Numbered from the stretch's first letter, positions 37,274-48,800 are shown. The stretch: 64,000 bases of DNA from Rhabdophis nuchalis (GCA_039707465.1 CM077646.1:83577215-83641214), one strand, 5' to 3'. The notes: generated by a model not told the origin, from the sequence alone. Numbers and translations: made by a program.

Positions 37274-40141
37274 ATGTACATGAACCATACAAGTGGCAAA
37301 GAAATAGGGGCAAAGAGAACCATAGTCAGGCATAACACAGGTTTCGTAGACAGAAAACACAGGGTCAATCAAAATGGACTCAAATGTCTATACACCAATG
37401 CACAGAGTATGAGGAATAAACAGGGTGAATTAGAAATTCAAGTAAATGAGGGCAGATACGATATTGTTGCCATTACAGAAACTTGGTGGGATGAAACCCA
37501 CAAATGGAACATACAGCTAGAAGGATTTAAATTATTTAAAAGAAATAGACCAAATAAAAGAGGAGGTGGAGTTGCACTATATATAAGAAATAATTACATC
37601 TCTACAGAAATAGAGCACAACAATGATGAGAACTATCTTGAATGTATTTGGGTCAATATTAAAGGTTGGGGGGGGAATGATATTGTCATAGGTCTATACT
37701 ACAGGCCACCCAACCAAGCAGAGGAAGTGGATGTACTTTTTGCTAACCAGCTAACTAAGGTATGTAGGAAGCACACTGCAATAGTAATGGGAGATTTTAA
37801 CTACCCTGACATCAATTGGGAAACAAACTCTGCACCAAGTGAAAGATCCAACAGGTTCCTAAGAAACCTAGCAGACAACTTTGTTTCCCAAAAGGTAGAG
37901 AAGGGAACAAGGGGATCAGCAATATTGGACTTAATTCTCACTAACAGAGAGGAAATGATAGAAGGTGTAGAAGCTACAGGAACTTTGGGGGCAAGCGATC
38001 ATGAAATACTGGAATTCAACATTATGCAAACAAAAGTAGTTGAACAAAGTCAAACTAGAGTCTTAGACTTCAAGAGAGCTAATTTCAACAAACTCAGAGA
38101 GAGCTTGGGAAGGATTCCATGGATGAGAATCCTCAAGGGGAAAACAACTCAAGAAGCTTGGGAAATTTTGAAAAATGAGATTATAAAAGCCCAGTCCAGC
38201 GCAATACCAATGAAGAAGAAAAATAACAGTTCCCAAAAGAAACCAGCATGGCTGCATAAAGAACTCTCTGACAAATTGAAAGACAAAAAGGATAAATATA
38301 AAAAGTGGAAAAAGGGGGACATAACCAAGGCAAAATATCAGCAAATAGCCCGAGCCTGTAAAGATGAAGTGAGGAAAGCTAAGGCTCACAATGAAGAAAG
38401 GCTTGCCAAAAAAGTAAAAAATAACAAAAAAAGCTTCTTCCAACATGTTAAAAATAAGAAAAAAGTTAAGGAAACAATTGGTCCACTGCTGGGAGAAAAT
38501 GGCAAGAAGATGATAAGCAACAGGGAGAAAGCAGAACTATTTAACTCTTTCTTTGCATCTGTCTTTACACAAAGGGATAAAACAGTCCAATCAATCAAAA
38601 ACAGCACCACAAATATCAGATTAGGAACACAAGTTGAAATAGAGAAGAAAATGGTAAGTGAGCACCTGTCTGCCCTGGACGAGTTCAAATCACCAGGACC
38701 GGATGGATTACACCCCAGGGTTCTGAAGGAACTGGCAGACGAGATCTCAGAACCACTGAACTATATCTTTCAGAGATCCTGGAGCACCGGGGAACTGCCA
38801 GAAGACTGGAAAAGAGCAGATGTGGTTCCCATCTTCAAAAAAGGAAAAAAAACAGATCCAGGAAACTATAGACCCATCAGCCTGACCTCAATACCAGGAA
38901 AGATTCTGGAAAAGATAATTAAACAACAAATAAGTGAACACCTAGAAGCAAACAAAGTAATAGCCAAAAGCCAACATGGGTTTGTCAAAAACAGATCATG
39001 CCAGACGAATCTAATTGCATTCTTTGACAAAGTAACAAAATCAGTGGACCAGAGGAATGCTGTTGATATAATTTACCTGGACTTCAGTAAGGCATTTGAT
39101 AAAGTAGACCATAACCTACTATTAGATAAAGTAGAAAATTGTGGGTTAGACAGCACCACCACCAAATGGATTCGTAACTGGCTGACCAACCGCACTCAAC
39201 GTGTAGTCCTCAATGGAACTGCATCTACATGGAAGGAAGTATGCAGTGGAGTCCCCCAAGGCTCTGTTTTAGGCCCAGTACTCTTTAACATCTTCATCAA
39301 CGATTTGGATGAGGGGATAAATGGGGAACTCATCAAATTCGCAGACGACACCAAGCTGGCAGGAATAGCCAACACTCCAGAAGATAGGCTTAAGATACAG
39401 AAGGATCTAGACAAACTTGAACATTGGGCACTGTCTAATAAAATGAAATTCAATTGTGAAAAAAGTAAGGTCCTACATATAGGCAAGAAAAACCAAATGC
39501 ACAAGTACAGTATAGGTGGTACCTTGCTCAATAGTAGCAACTGTGAGAGGGATCTCGGAATCCTAGTGGACAACCATTTAAATATGAGCCAGCAGTGTGC
39601 AGCAGCTGCCAAAAAAGCCAACACAGTTCTAGGCTGCATCAACAGAGGGATAGAATCTAGATCGCGTGAAGTGTTAATGCCACTGTATAGTGCCTTGGTA
39701 AGGCCACACTTGGAATACTGCATACAGTTTTGGTCGCCACGATGTAGAAAAGACGTGGAGACTCTGGAAAGAGTGCAAAGAAGAGCAACCAAGATGATTA
39801 GAGGACTGGAGACTAAGACATATGAAGAACGGCTGCAGGAACTGGGTATGTCTAGTTTGATGAAGAGAAGGACCAGGGGAGACATGATAGCAGTGTTCCG
39901 ATATCTCAGAGGGTGCCACAAAGAAGAGGGAGTCAAACTTTTCTCCAAGACACCTGGGGGCAGGACAAGGAGCAATGGGTGGAAACTAACCAAGGAGAGA
40001 AGCAACTTAGAACTAAGGAGAAATTTCCTAACAGTAAGAACAATTAACCTCTGGAACAGCTTGCCTCCAGCAGTTGTGAATGCCCCAACCCTGGAAGTCT
40101 TTAAAAAGATGTTAGACAGCCATTTGTCTGAAATGGTATAA
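37274..40141 (+). CDS. CR1 ORF2: endonuclease and reverse transcriptase (955 aa)
   Basis: A single open frame of 955 residues. N-terminal APE-type endonuclease: YTNAQSMRN (40-48), ITETWW (67-72), GDFN (173-176) and SDHE (241-244). It is followed by a Lys-rich linker and a reverse transcriptase with YLDFSKAFD (601-609), PQGSVLGP, and the catalytic FADD (689-692). The C-terminal part (SRCR..ETLERVQRRATKMI to HLSEMV) is the conserved CR1 tail that most truncated copies retain. All key catalytic residues are present and no stop or frameshift is seen, so it may still be, or recently have been, active. This is a transposon gene, not a host gene. Confidence 0.92.
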   Translation: MYMNHTSGKEIGAKRTIVRHNTGFVDRKHRVNQNGLKCLYTNAQSMRNKQGELEIQVNEGRYDIVAITETWWDETHKWNIQLEGFKLFKRNRPNKRGGGVALYIRNNYISTEIEHNNDENYLECIWVNIKGWGGNDIVIGLYYRPPNQAEEVDVLFANQLTKVCRKHTAIVMGDFNYPDINWETNSAPSERSNRFLRNLADNFVSQKVEKGTRGSAILDLILTNREEMIEGVEATGTLGASDHEILEFNIMQTKVVEQSQTRVLDFKRANFNKLRESLGRIPWMRILKGKTTQEAWEILKNEIIKAQSSAIPMKKKNNSSQKKPAWLHKELSDKLKDKKDKYKKWKKGDITKAKYQQIARACKDEVRKAKAHNEERLAKKVKNNKKSFFQHVKNKKKVKETIGPLLGENGKKMISNREKAELFNSFFASVFTQRDKTVQSIKNSTTNIRLGTQVEIEKKMVSEHLSALDEFKSPGPDGLHPRVLKELADEISEPLNYIFQRSWSTGELPEDWKRADVVPIFKKGKKTDPGNYRPISLTSIPGKILEKIIKQQISEHLEANKVIAKSQHGFVKNRSCQTNLIAFFDKVTKSVDQRNAVDIIYLDFSKAFDKVDHNLLLDKVENCGLDSTTTKWIRNWLTNRTQRVVLNGTASTWKEVCSGVPQGSVLGPVLFNIFINDLDEGINGELIKFADDTKLAGIANTPEDRLKIQKDLDKLEHWALSNKMKFNCEKSKVLHIGKKNQMHKYSIGGTLLNSSNCERDLGILVDNHLNMSQQCAAAAKKANTVLGCINRGIESRSREVLMPLYSALVRPHLEYCIQFWSPRCRKDVETLERVQRRATKMIRGLETKTYEERLQELGMSSLMKRRTRGDMIAVFRYLRGCHKEEGVKLFSKTPGGRTRSNGWKLTKERSNLELRRNFLTVRTINLWNSLPPAVVNAPTLEVFKKMLDSHLSEMV

Positions 40142-40352
40142 GATTCCTGCCCATGCAGGGGGTTGGACTAGAAGACCTACAAGGTCCCTTCCAACTCTGC
40201 TATTGTATTATTATTGTATTGTATCCATGTTTGATTAACAATCCTGAGCAGACTAAACATTCAAGAGTTAAACAAAATTGCATGTACCAAATATAGTCTG
40301 GAAAGTAGCATTAGAAAAACATTAAAAACTGAATTAAAGGATCACTTTAAGG

Positions 40353-40487
40353 CAAGGGTCTGCAAAGTTGGCTCTTTTAAGACTGGTGGACTTCAACTCC
40401 CAGCATTCCCCAGCCAGCCTGGCTGGCTGGGGAATGCTGGGAGTTGAAGAACATCAGTCTTAAAAGAGCCAACTTTGCAGACCCCGG
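40353..40487. mobile_element. Palindromic hAT-type MITE, long hairpin
   Basis: Arms of about 60 bp (CTGCAAAGTTGGCTCTTTTA... and its inverse) around a short centre. Perfect duplication ctttaagg (40345-40352, 40488-40495). Related to the 2578 element (ACTTCAACTCCCAG). Confidence 0.85.
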
Positions 40488-40684
40488 CTTTAAGGAATTG
40501 AAGTGAACCTTAGGTGAGTTACTTGTGCCAAATTAGTTGTGACAATTTTATGGAAGATATTTGGTCCATGAATATGATAGTTGGGTGAAGAAACTGATGT
40601 TCAAAGAAACAATGAGTACTACATGTCCTTCCAGTTATACCGCAACAGGAAGAAAATCTGGAGAGAGATTTCAAAGATCTAGGA

Positions 40685-41111
40685 CAGTGATGGCTAACAT
40701 TTTTGTCCTCGCGTGCAAAAAGCATGCACACGAGAGCACACATGCCCACACTCATTATACAATGCATGCGCTGCCACCACCTTGCACATGCGACCCCCTC
40801 TCACTCCTCCCTTCCCTGCATGCATGTGTGACACACACACCCTGCCCCGTTTTGGGCCTAGCAGGCCTCCCTGAAATCCTGAGATCAAAAACAGGGCATG
40901 GGGGACGTGCTGTACCCCCCACTTCCCCTGTGCATGTGTACGTGCCCCCCCACGCATGCGCGTGTGTCTCCTGCATGCGTGGCAAAGACCCGAAAATTGG
41001 CTGGCCAGTGGGAGGCGTGCATGCGCACAGTGGAGCTGAGCTGGGGTGATGGCTTGTGTGCCTGCAGAGAGGACTCCTCATGCCACCTGTGACATAGGTT
41101 CGCCATCACAG
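40685..41111. mobile_element. hAT-type MITE (same family, short)
   Basis: Termini CAGTGATGGCTAAC / GTTCGCCATCACAG. Duplication atctagga (40677-40684) versus atctaggg (41112-41119), 7 of 8. Confidence 0.8.
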
Positions 41112-41119
41112 ATCTAGGG

Positions 41120-41999
41120 GAAGAATACATCTGAGATTAGCTTTAAGTCAAAGACTGAGACTATCTTCTGTCAGAGAATCAGGGTTAGAATGATTTGAGG
41201 CCAGCGTGAACTAATAATTACAGGATTGAGGAAATAATCAAACCTCTTTTAAAACCTATCTTTTTAATTACCTAATGGAAACCCATTTTTCCTAAATTAC
41301 CCAAGTGATTATGTTATCTGTCAGTACATTAAAGTAGGCCAGGTTAGAGAACAGTTTCCCCAGTCTGACTATTTGCTACTAAGTGTGTTTATGAGCAGGA
41401 TGGTGACTCACAATTAGTTTTCAGTGCAACATCTATTATCTGTAAAGGAAGTGCCCATCAATTTAATTTTAAAGGAATGCTCAGTAGCTGAGGTATATGA
41501 ATTACAACAGCCTTTGCTCCTGGCAGTTCAACAATTTCTCTCAGGCGGCCTTGTCCAAAGAAATATTAAAACCAAATGGTAATTCAAAGCTAACTGGTCA
41601 GGATGGAAGAGAGGCAGGATATAAACATCTAAATAATCATACAGCAATAAAATATACTTAGGTCATTCAGAAAGCATCTTCCATGTAATCTATATTTGGT
41701 ATCCTTGTGTCATAATTATCATCTTCCTCATCCTTGTTATCCAGATTAATTGTGATAATAGTGATTAAGACTTTATGATGGTTTTACAATATTGCATTTG
41801 CCTATTGAAAATAGAGGTGGTATTTTAAGAAACAATCCTAAAGAATGCTCAAAATACCAAATCTGTATGTTAGTGTTCAAGATTTTTCAATCCATACTTC
41901 AACATAAATAAATTAAATAAATGTACTGCCCAATGTGGAATCTGGATTCAAAAGACAGAGAGACTGTCAAAATCACACTATGAACCTTTGATGGATAAT
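41120..41999. other. Gene-free stretch
   Basis: No ORF or repeat recognised. Confidence 0.4.
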
Positions 42000-42600
42000 G
42001 GAAAAGACAAGGGCGTTCCAAAAAAGACATATGACTATACCACCACAAATTGGTAACAAAACAGGGTTGTATTGGGCCAGCTTACTTGCCTCTTGAAGAA
42101 TTTTTATGTTGACCAGAGATAATAGTTAGAACAGAATATACAACTGTAAATGGTTCAAAATTGGGGAAGGGGGTTGCCAAGGTTGTGTACTGTCTTCTTG
42201 TTTATCTAATTTATATGTAAATTGTAATATGAGAAATGCTGGAATGTCTAGAATTAAGAACTGGAATTAGAATTGCCAGAACAAACATTAGCTATTTCAA
42301 GTATGTTAATTTTAACCACTGGAAGCAAGAAAGATTTTAAGCTGTTTTCTGGAAGATGAAAGAAGAGAATGCAAAAGATGTTTGCTCCTCCACATTAAAA
42401 AAAATCCTAATATTACATAAGCAGACAATGCTAATACTGTAAATGCAAGAGTCACTGAAGACCTTGATGTCTGGAAAAACTGAAGGGAAAGAAGAAAAGG
42501 CAGAGAGAAGAAACAATACTATCATTAATGACCAGCAATGACTTTCCAAACTCAGAGAAGTTATTGACAGACGGACCTAGCACTAAGGTCAACAGATAAT
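42000..42600 (+). mobile_element. Decayed BovB-like RT fragment
   Basis: Conceptual reading in shifting frames recalls the BovB/RTE RT region (GCVLSSCLSNLYV, MRNAGM, RTGIRIARTNI). It has many stops. Confidence 0.5.
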
Positions 42601-43689
42601 GAAGAATCAGAAGCCAATAGATAAAATACAGGCTTAACAGCTAGCTCAATATTTGTTCTTCTTCGAAGTATAAACACATAAACTAGTATAAAGTATGATT
42701 CCTTGCTCAAAGCTAGTCAGGCACAGGCAGCTGTCTGTAAAACTGCACTATTTACTAAACTTGACAACTATCCAAACTTAATGTTATGAAGCCAAATAGA
42801 CTGATATTTAAGTGAGGGAAAGACATGTATTTTGATATCTTCCAGTATTGATATTATCCTGCTATAGATCTTTTTGCCAAATTATTGCAATGCAAAAACT
42901 TTAATATTAATGTTAAAAATTAGATCACATACTTGCAATCATATTCCAATCAACATGGGATAATTGTGAGTTGTAAAGAAATACTCTTCTAATGTAGAAG
43001 AAAAGCAATACTTTCCTTTAAAAAAAAACATTTTATTTTATTTATTTTTCACATTTTTGAACCTCCCATTCCTCTCTCAAAAGAGGGATTGAGAGAAGAT
43101 ATTGCAGTCTCTACGGGGAGTACAAACCAAAGTTAATTCTTTTTAAAAGAGTCAGCAACTTGCTCCAATAAGAAATGGCTTGGCACAGTAAACTACAAAT
43201 ATGAACCCTATAGTTGCATTCTTTTTTAAATGAATGGTCTCTAATATCTTTATAACCAAAAATATAGAAGGATTCTATGAAAAAAGCAAACGTTGAAAGG
43301 CTTTCTATTAAAAACAGATGATTTAATTGACTTTGTGTGTGTCTGTGTGTGTATGTTACACTTGCTGATTCTTAAAGTTACCATTTTGTTTCTTAAACCA
43401 TCTCCTGCATATCTTCTTTTGGATATGTGGCGTTAGGATTTGCTTAAAGTTTGACTCTGGCCACATCCAAGTGAGTTGCCCAGTCTTGTGAGATTAGCTG
43501 GGCTGAATTCAGTTCTGTAGTGTCCAATGAAATTAACAAAGTCCTCAAAATCAGGTATGTTCAACCCACAGCTCATAGACTGCATATGGCCCTGGCCAGC
43601 TAGTAATGAGACTCCACAAGATCTCCACCTATGTCCAGTTGTTTCTGCTCAAGTAGAGTGGGAAGTTTCCAGGTCCTCTCAATTAAACT
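42601..43689. other. Gene-free stretch
   Basis: AT-rich. The piece near 43550-43600 (GTATGTTCAACCCACAGC) may be another decayed hAT terminus. Confidence 0.4.
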
Positions 43690-43918
43690 TTGTCATATTG
43701 TGAGGTCAAGGAAATTTCTCTTCAGCCTCTGCTAATTGGAATAACAGCCCACCCCCTCCTACTATGCTGGGTTTCCAGAAAGTTCTTAAGACCTGGCTTA
43801 TTGTTGTTATTGTTATTGTTTTAACTTTTCTTGTTTGGACAGTTAATTTTGTAACATTTTAAATTGTATACATTATGTGATATGTTGTAAGCTGCCCAAA
43901 GTCTATGGCTATGATAAA

Positions 43919-43958
<40 letters not shown>

Positions 43959-43960
43959 AA
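43690..43960 (+). mobile_element. Possible LINE 3' tail with (ATG)n
   Basis: A degenerate sequence resembling an L2-like 3' UTR (AAGCTGCCCAAAGTC) runs into a (GATGAT)n tract at 43921-43960. It is too diverged to name. Confidence 0.4.
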
Positions 43961-44395
43961 TTGAATACAGATGGATCATCATTTGGAATACAACACACCA
44001 GATATCACGGTTGTAGAGGGCCGAAACATACAATTTATTGACATTGCAGTACCAGGAGATGCCAGAGTCGAAGAAAAAGAACTAAAAAAAAAATCATTAA
44101 ATACTGCGACCTGGTCATCAAAACTACCCGATTATGTCTTAAACATGTAACAGTGATACTCATTGTCAACAGGGCACTTGCTACCATGTCCAAGAATTTT
44201 ATAAGATACATCAACAAATTGTAGCTTCCTGCAATAACCACCAGCGGAACTGCAAAAAACTGTGCTACTTGGAACATTGTATATTTTAAGAAGGTACTTG
44301 ATTGATAACTAGGATCCTGCAGCAACCCATATCAACCATTAGCACCAGTCAATGGTATTTGTGATGCATTTTTTACTGAGTTTCATGTTTAATGA

Positions 44396-44397
<2 letters not shown>

Positions 44398-44468
<71 letters not shown>
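44398..44468. repeat. (AAT)n microsatellite
   Basis: More than 20 AAT units with no LINE body recognisable next to it. Confidence 0.9.
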
Positions 44469-44798
44469 GGACAGCCCATTGGATCATTGTTTCAAAGGTA
44501 TTTCTTCAACTAACCAGAGAAACAGAATTACAAAGGGCAAAAAAGTAATAGCACTAGGAGCAATGTTAGCTTCCCCGTTGTTTTTCTTATAGCTAGCAGG
44601 GAGCATTGGAAATGACAATCATGTGACGGTAGCTGCACGGCAGCAGTCAAGCAGCCATAACATTGCAAAATTTCAATCCTGTATGTGTCATAGGTCCCAG
44701 ATTTTGGATACATTTTGTAAGTTAGCCCATTTAAGGTACATTGAATCAAAAATTGTTGTCCAATGATGCATCTTTTCACCCAATTGAAGGCTACAAAC

Positions 44799-45601
44799 CA
44801 GTGGTGGGTTTCAAATTTTTTTAGAACCTATTCTGTAGGCGTGGCCTGTTTTGTGGGAGTGGCTCAGTAGTCATGTGACTGGGTGGGCATGGCCAACATG
44901 ACATCACTCATGCACACTCAGTCACATGACCCCCCTCCTCCAGCCAAGCCATGCCCACGGTGACAAAAATTTTTGTGACTTTGATGAAAGGAAGGGGGGA
45001 AGAGAGGGGAAAACCTCCCAAAAATAGACTGCTAAAGGATTTAGGGCTGAAATTGCATGCTGGGGAAAGCAATTGGGTTGATCGGAGAAGGGACAAGGAG
45101 GAATCCAGGAGAAAACTATCAAACCTTGGAGAAAGCAATTGGGGTGCTCAGAAAAGGCAGGACAGAGAGGAATCTAGGAGAAAGCTATCACACGCTGGGG
45201 AAAGAACTTTGGGAGATCGGAGGAGGCGGGACACAAAGGAATCCAGGAAAAAACTTTGGGAGATCTTTGGTGATAGTTTTCTCCTGGATTCCTCTGTGTC
45301 CTGCCTCCTCCGATCTCCCAAGTTCTTTCCCCAGTGTGTGATAGCTTTTTCCTGGTTCGGGCAGGCGGCTGCCTGCAGCTTTGGAGCCTCAGCTGAGTGG
45401 GCAAAGGAAGTGGGTGGGCGGCGCAAGCATGGTGTGGACGAGCTGGGCAAGCGAGCAAGCAGACTGTTGATCGGTGGGCAGGGGGAGCGAGGGCCAAGCC
45501 AGTTACTTCCGAGTCCACCGTCCAACCTCCTCTCGCTGGATCACTAAATTTCACCAACCAGTTCTCCCGAGCCGGGAAGAACCGGCAGAAATCCACCACT
45601 G
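44799..45601. mobile_element. hAT-type element with internal tandem and inverted repeats
   Basis: Starts CAGTGGTGGGTTTCAAA and ends AAATCCACCACTG. Duplication ctacaaac (44791-44798) versus ctgcaaac (45602-45609). Inside, units of about 60 bp beginning GGGGAAAGCAATTGGG repeat in tandem about 45060-45260 and recur inverted about 45270-45350. No transposase. Confidence 0.75.
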
Positions 45602-46015
45602 CTGCAAACAATCAAACAGACCAAGAATGTTAGTAGTATGTAGATGATGATAATGATAACAACAACAATAATAATAATATGACCTTCTAGTCAATAAAAG
45701 CTCTAATTTAGAAGAGCTCTGATTTAGAAGAGGCTGTTTATAAAAGTATTAAAGTGGGCAATATAAAGTAAACTATTATGTAAATGTCTGAGCTAATTGA
45801 ATAGGCACATTTTAACCTAGATTAACTATAGAAGTTATTGAACTACTGTTTTTATTTCTTGGACAAATAGCCTTTATTTTGTTTGGAAAATCTTGTTATT
45901 GAGGCTGGATAGGGATAGAAACAAAATTTACCCAGTATCCTATGGGAGTGAAATTGTGTACTTAGTGGTAGGAAGGAAAAATGTTTTCTCTACTAATCTA
46001 AACACTACTATAGGA

Positions 46016-46317
46016 TAGCCTTTCCCAATCTTTTTACCCTGGAGAAATCCCTGAAATAATTTTCATGTCTCAGGGAACGCCTACTTAAATAGCAAAAAAT
46101 ATGGAAACTTCATAGTACAATTCACTTCTAACCATGTTGTGTTTACAACATAAGCACAGAGGCAGCCAGCAGCTGAATTAGGGTACATAAAAATCTTCAC
46201 TATTGCAAGCTCTAGCATTGTGCAATAAAGTAAAAAAAATGTCTATTTTATTTTTCAGTTATGATTTTTCACTGAACCCCTAGCAACCTCTTACAGAACT
46301 CCTGTTGAGAAAGGCTG
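46016..46317. mobile_element. hAT-type element, diverged
   Basis: Starts TAGCCTTTCCCAATC and ends TTGAGAAAGGCTG. Flanks ctatagga (46008-46015) versus ttctagga (46318-46325), 6 of 8. Confidence 0.55.
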
Positions 46318-46724
46318 TTCTAGGAATTAATCAATGCTTCCCAACAAATCATCTTTTATAAATGTAACAAGTAAAATATAAAATAATAAAATAAGTTTAA
46401 GCTGCTGAGGAATCCCACATTAACAAAAACTCCAGCAGTTTGGAACCTGTGGCTATCGCGACAGATGGGATTCCTTTAAATCTGTGAGATCACAAGATGA
46501 TATAAGCATTCATTCTGGGAAGAAAAATTAAATAGTAAAATCACATAAATTTGTACCAGCTTTAGATCTATGATAACTTTTTATAAGTTCAGAACTTCTA
46601 TTCTAAAGAATGAATATCTGGAAAAGTCAATAGGCAGCCTACAAAGAAACCTCTTAATCCTCAAGGTACAAATCGACATTGAATGATTGTTCAAAGTTAC
46701 AAATACACTCCAAAATGTACTTAC

Positions 46725-46960
46725 AAGAAGGTTTTGAAATTGCATCCAATGAGAGGCGTCTGCACTCATATGACCTGGATTCAGTCACTCCTGAAGCAGT
46801 GGCCATTTTTAGTCCTCTGAATGCTCTTTGTCGCCTGCAACTTCTGAGGTTGGTACATTTTCCCCCTGATGCATATGACCAATCAAGATTCAGGGACTTC
46901 TTTGCAGCTAGACTTGCCTTCACACACACACCCCTCCCTGGCCTTTGCTTTAAGGACTAG
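46725..46960 (-). promoter_or_regulatory. Candidate ECM2 5' non-coding exon / promoter region
   Basis: The minus strand carries non-repetitive, moderately GC-rich sequence with an inverted CCAAT box (ATTGG in the 46880s) and ends in a strong splice donor (CTT|GTAAGTA, exon end at 46725). The ECM2 coding part begins with an acceptor 15 bp before its ATG, so a non-coding first exon is required upstream. This is the best donor-bearing unique segment I noticed, but the link is inference. It could equally be an unrelated conserved element. Confidence 0.3.
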
Positions 46961-47030
46961 AGTATTGTAGTAGTTGTCTTTGTAAGTAATTCATTTTTTT
47001 AAATTTTTAATTATAGTACGTGATTGTAAA

Positions 47031-47735
47031 TACCGTATTTTTTGGAGTATAAGACACACTAGAGTATAAAACGCACCAAGATTTTGAAGAGGCAAATTTT
47101 TAAAAAAAAGTTTTTGCACTCTGCAGACCGCGTGAAAAAAAGGGCATGAATATCCTTTAGGACAGGGGTCCCCAACCTTTTTGGCACCAGGGACTGGTTT
47201 CATTTTAAAGAAAATTCTGTGGACCGGTCGGCATGGCTCGGCTGGCATAGAGGGGGAGCGGGGGGGGCAGGGGGAACAGGAGGCCCCTGTGCGCATGGGG
47301 AGGTGAGTCATCTCACTCGCCCCTCTCAGCCCCCAATGGCGTGAGCAGCCGTGCCTGCACTCTCCCGCCCCGGTGTGCGCTCTGCCCAGGGGGCTGCCCC
47401 TCCTCCTCCTCGGCCCTGCGGCCCGGTTCCTATGAAGCCACGGACCGGCATCGCTCCGCGGACTGGGGGTTGGGGAACCCTGCTTTAGGAGGCTTATAGA
47501 GTGCTCATGGGGCGGGGGGGGATTGAGCAAAAACCAGCCCATTGTTTGCTCATTTCTGCCCTCTCCAGCACTCCAGAGCACTCTGGAAGCCTCCTAAAGG
47601 CAATGCACGGTTTGGGTGAAGGGGGCGGGGTTTCAGGAGGCAAAACATGCTGTATTCAGTGTATAAGGTGCATCCACATTTTCACCCTCTCTTTTGAGGG
47701 AAAAAAAGTGTGTCTTATACTCTGAAAAATATGGA
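47031..47735. mobile_element. MITE with GAGTATAAGAC ends, host of nested hAT
   Basis: Left end CCGTATTTTTTGGAGTATAA and right end TTATACTCTGAAAAATATGG are inverted relative to each other. A second element (47163-47482) is inserted inside. Confidence 0.7.
47163..47482. mobile_element. hAT-type MITE (GGGGTCCCCAACC family), nested
   Basis: Starts CAGGGGTCCCCAACC and ends GGTTGGGGAACCCTG. Perfect duplication ctttagga (47155-47162, 47483-47490). GC-rich interior. Confidence 0.85.
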
Positions 47736-47739
47736 CTTT

Positions 47740-48397
47740 AACAAAGTGTTGTGCTTATTTCTAATTATTTTGTAAACTACTATGCTGCTTTGAAGTACTT
47801 TACAAAGTAAATTTTTTTTAATTACTGTGTTTGTTTACATTTGCCTTCAATTTGCTTGCAGAAATACTATCCAGATTGTCTATCCAATACTGTCTACAGA
47901 AAACATATTTAGTACTGTAAGGTTCCGTTTGTATTCTGCTGTACTGGAGTTTTTTGCATGTAACTTGAGATTGCTTGCAGAAAATTCCTTTGCATTCTAT
48001 TGCACTGTTTGTTTGTTTGCTTTTGCTTTGAGGATTAGTGGGTGCTACTGTAGATTGCTTGTAGAGCAGCAAATAGGCGAGTGGAAGCATTGTCTCCAGA
48101 GGCTTCACTGGCAGCACTGCAAATTAATCCCCCACACACCCCAATTTAAATCTGGCCATTCGCACTGTAGTTAAGAGGTGGAGTTGATTGGTGGACAAGC
48201 AATGTTCCCTCCAGAGGCGCCAGCCGAGGAGCCCTGCAAATTTTCCAGCCTTTTGGTTCATTTAATGAGGGTGGAAATGATTTAATCAATGGAAGCAAAT
48301 AGCAAGTCTGATCTTCATTCCTTTAACTCTACCCCGATTCACCTAATGAGCATAGCTTTAAAATGTCATTAAAATGAGTCTGGTTCATTTTGGAACA
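47740..48397. other. Unassigned segment
   Basis: Contains 99- and 115-codon ORFs on opposite strands that resemble no family. Probably non-coding. Confidence 0.4.
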
Positions 48398-48462
48398 GTT
48401 TTGACTTACATTCCTAATGGGCAGGCTACATTAGTGTCATATCTTGAGGACTACCTATATTA
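48398..48462 (+). mobile_element. Fragment of mariner-type MITE
   Basis: Short piece with GACTTACATTCC and TTGAGGACTACCTATA, resembling the family ends. Confidence 0.4.
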
Positions 48463-48760
48463 TGGAAACACTTCACTAGCAAGCTGTGGATGAATGTATT
48501 GTGTCCTGTTTCCTCTGTCTGTAAGCAGTGGAAAAGACATAACAAGAGCATAACTCCAATAATGATATCCTCTTCTATCATTCCTTCATTCCACAGTTCT
48601 TTACTAGCACACCTTTGTATGCATATATGGTACTTACTGGGGGTGACTGCCCAATCAAAAACTATGTGTGTGGATGTGTTGGGTGAGTACTATGGTGCTA
48701 AACATAGATATTAAAAGAAGAGCCAGTGCACCAAATAAAAATACAATAGCGAAACACTAC

Positions 48761-48800
48761 AGACACACACACACACACACACACACACATGCACACACAC
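48761..48800. repeat. (AC)n microsatellite
   Basis: AC dinucleotide tract followed by a short GAGAGA tract. Confidence 0.85.

Larger units (their letters stand above)
36920..40230 (+). mobile_element. CR1 LINE, nearly complete ORF2 copy
   Basis: Begins with the C-terminal end of CR1 ORF1 (about 36921-37115, esterase-like motif DGLHPSKKG), continues through an intact ORF2 (37274-40141), and ends in the CR1 3' UTR (GTTGGACTAGAAGACC) and a short TATTGTATTATTATTG-type terminal repeat near 40200-40225. The 5' end is truncated within ORF1, as usual for CR1. No target-site duplication is obvious, as expected. Confidence 0.9.

Noticed and set aside
38063..40005. Long minus-strand ORFs (up to 269 codons)
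   Set aside because: Antisense shadows of the CR1 ORF2.
44951..45547. 198-codon ORF and overlapping ORFs on both strands
   Set aside because: They lie inside a hAT-type element with tandem repeats, which keeps several frames open; no domain is recognised.
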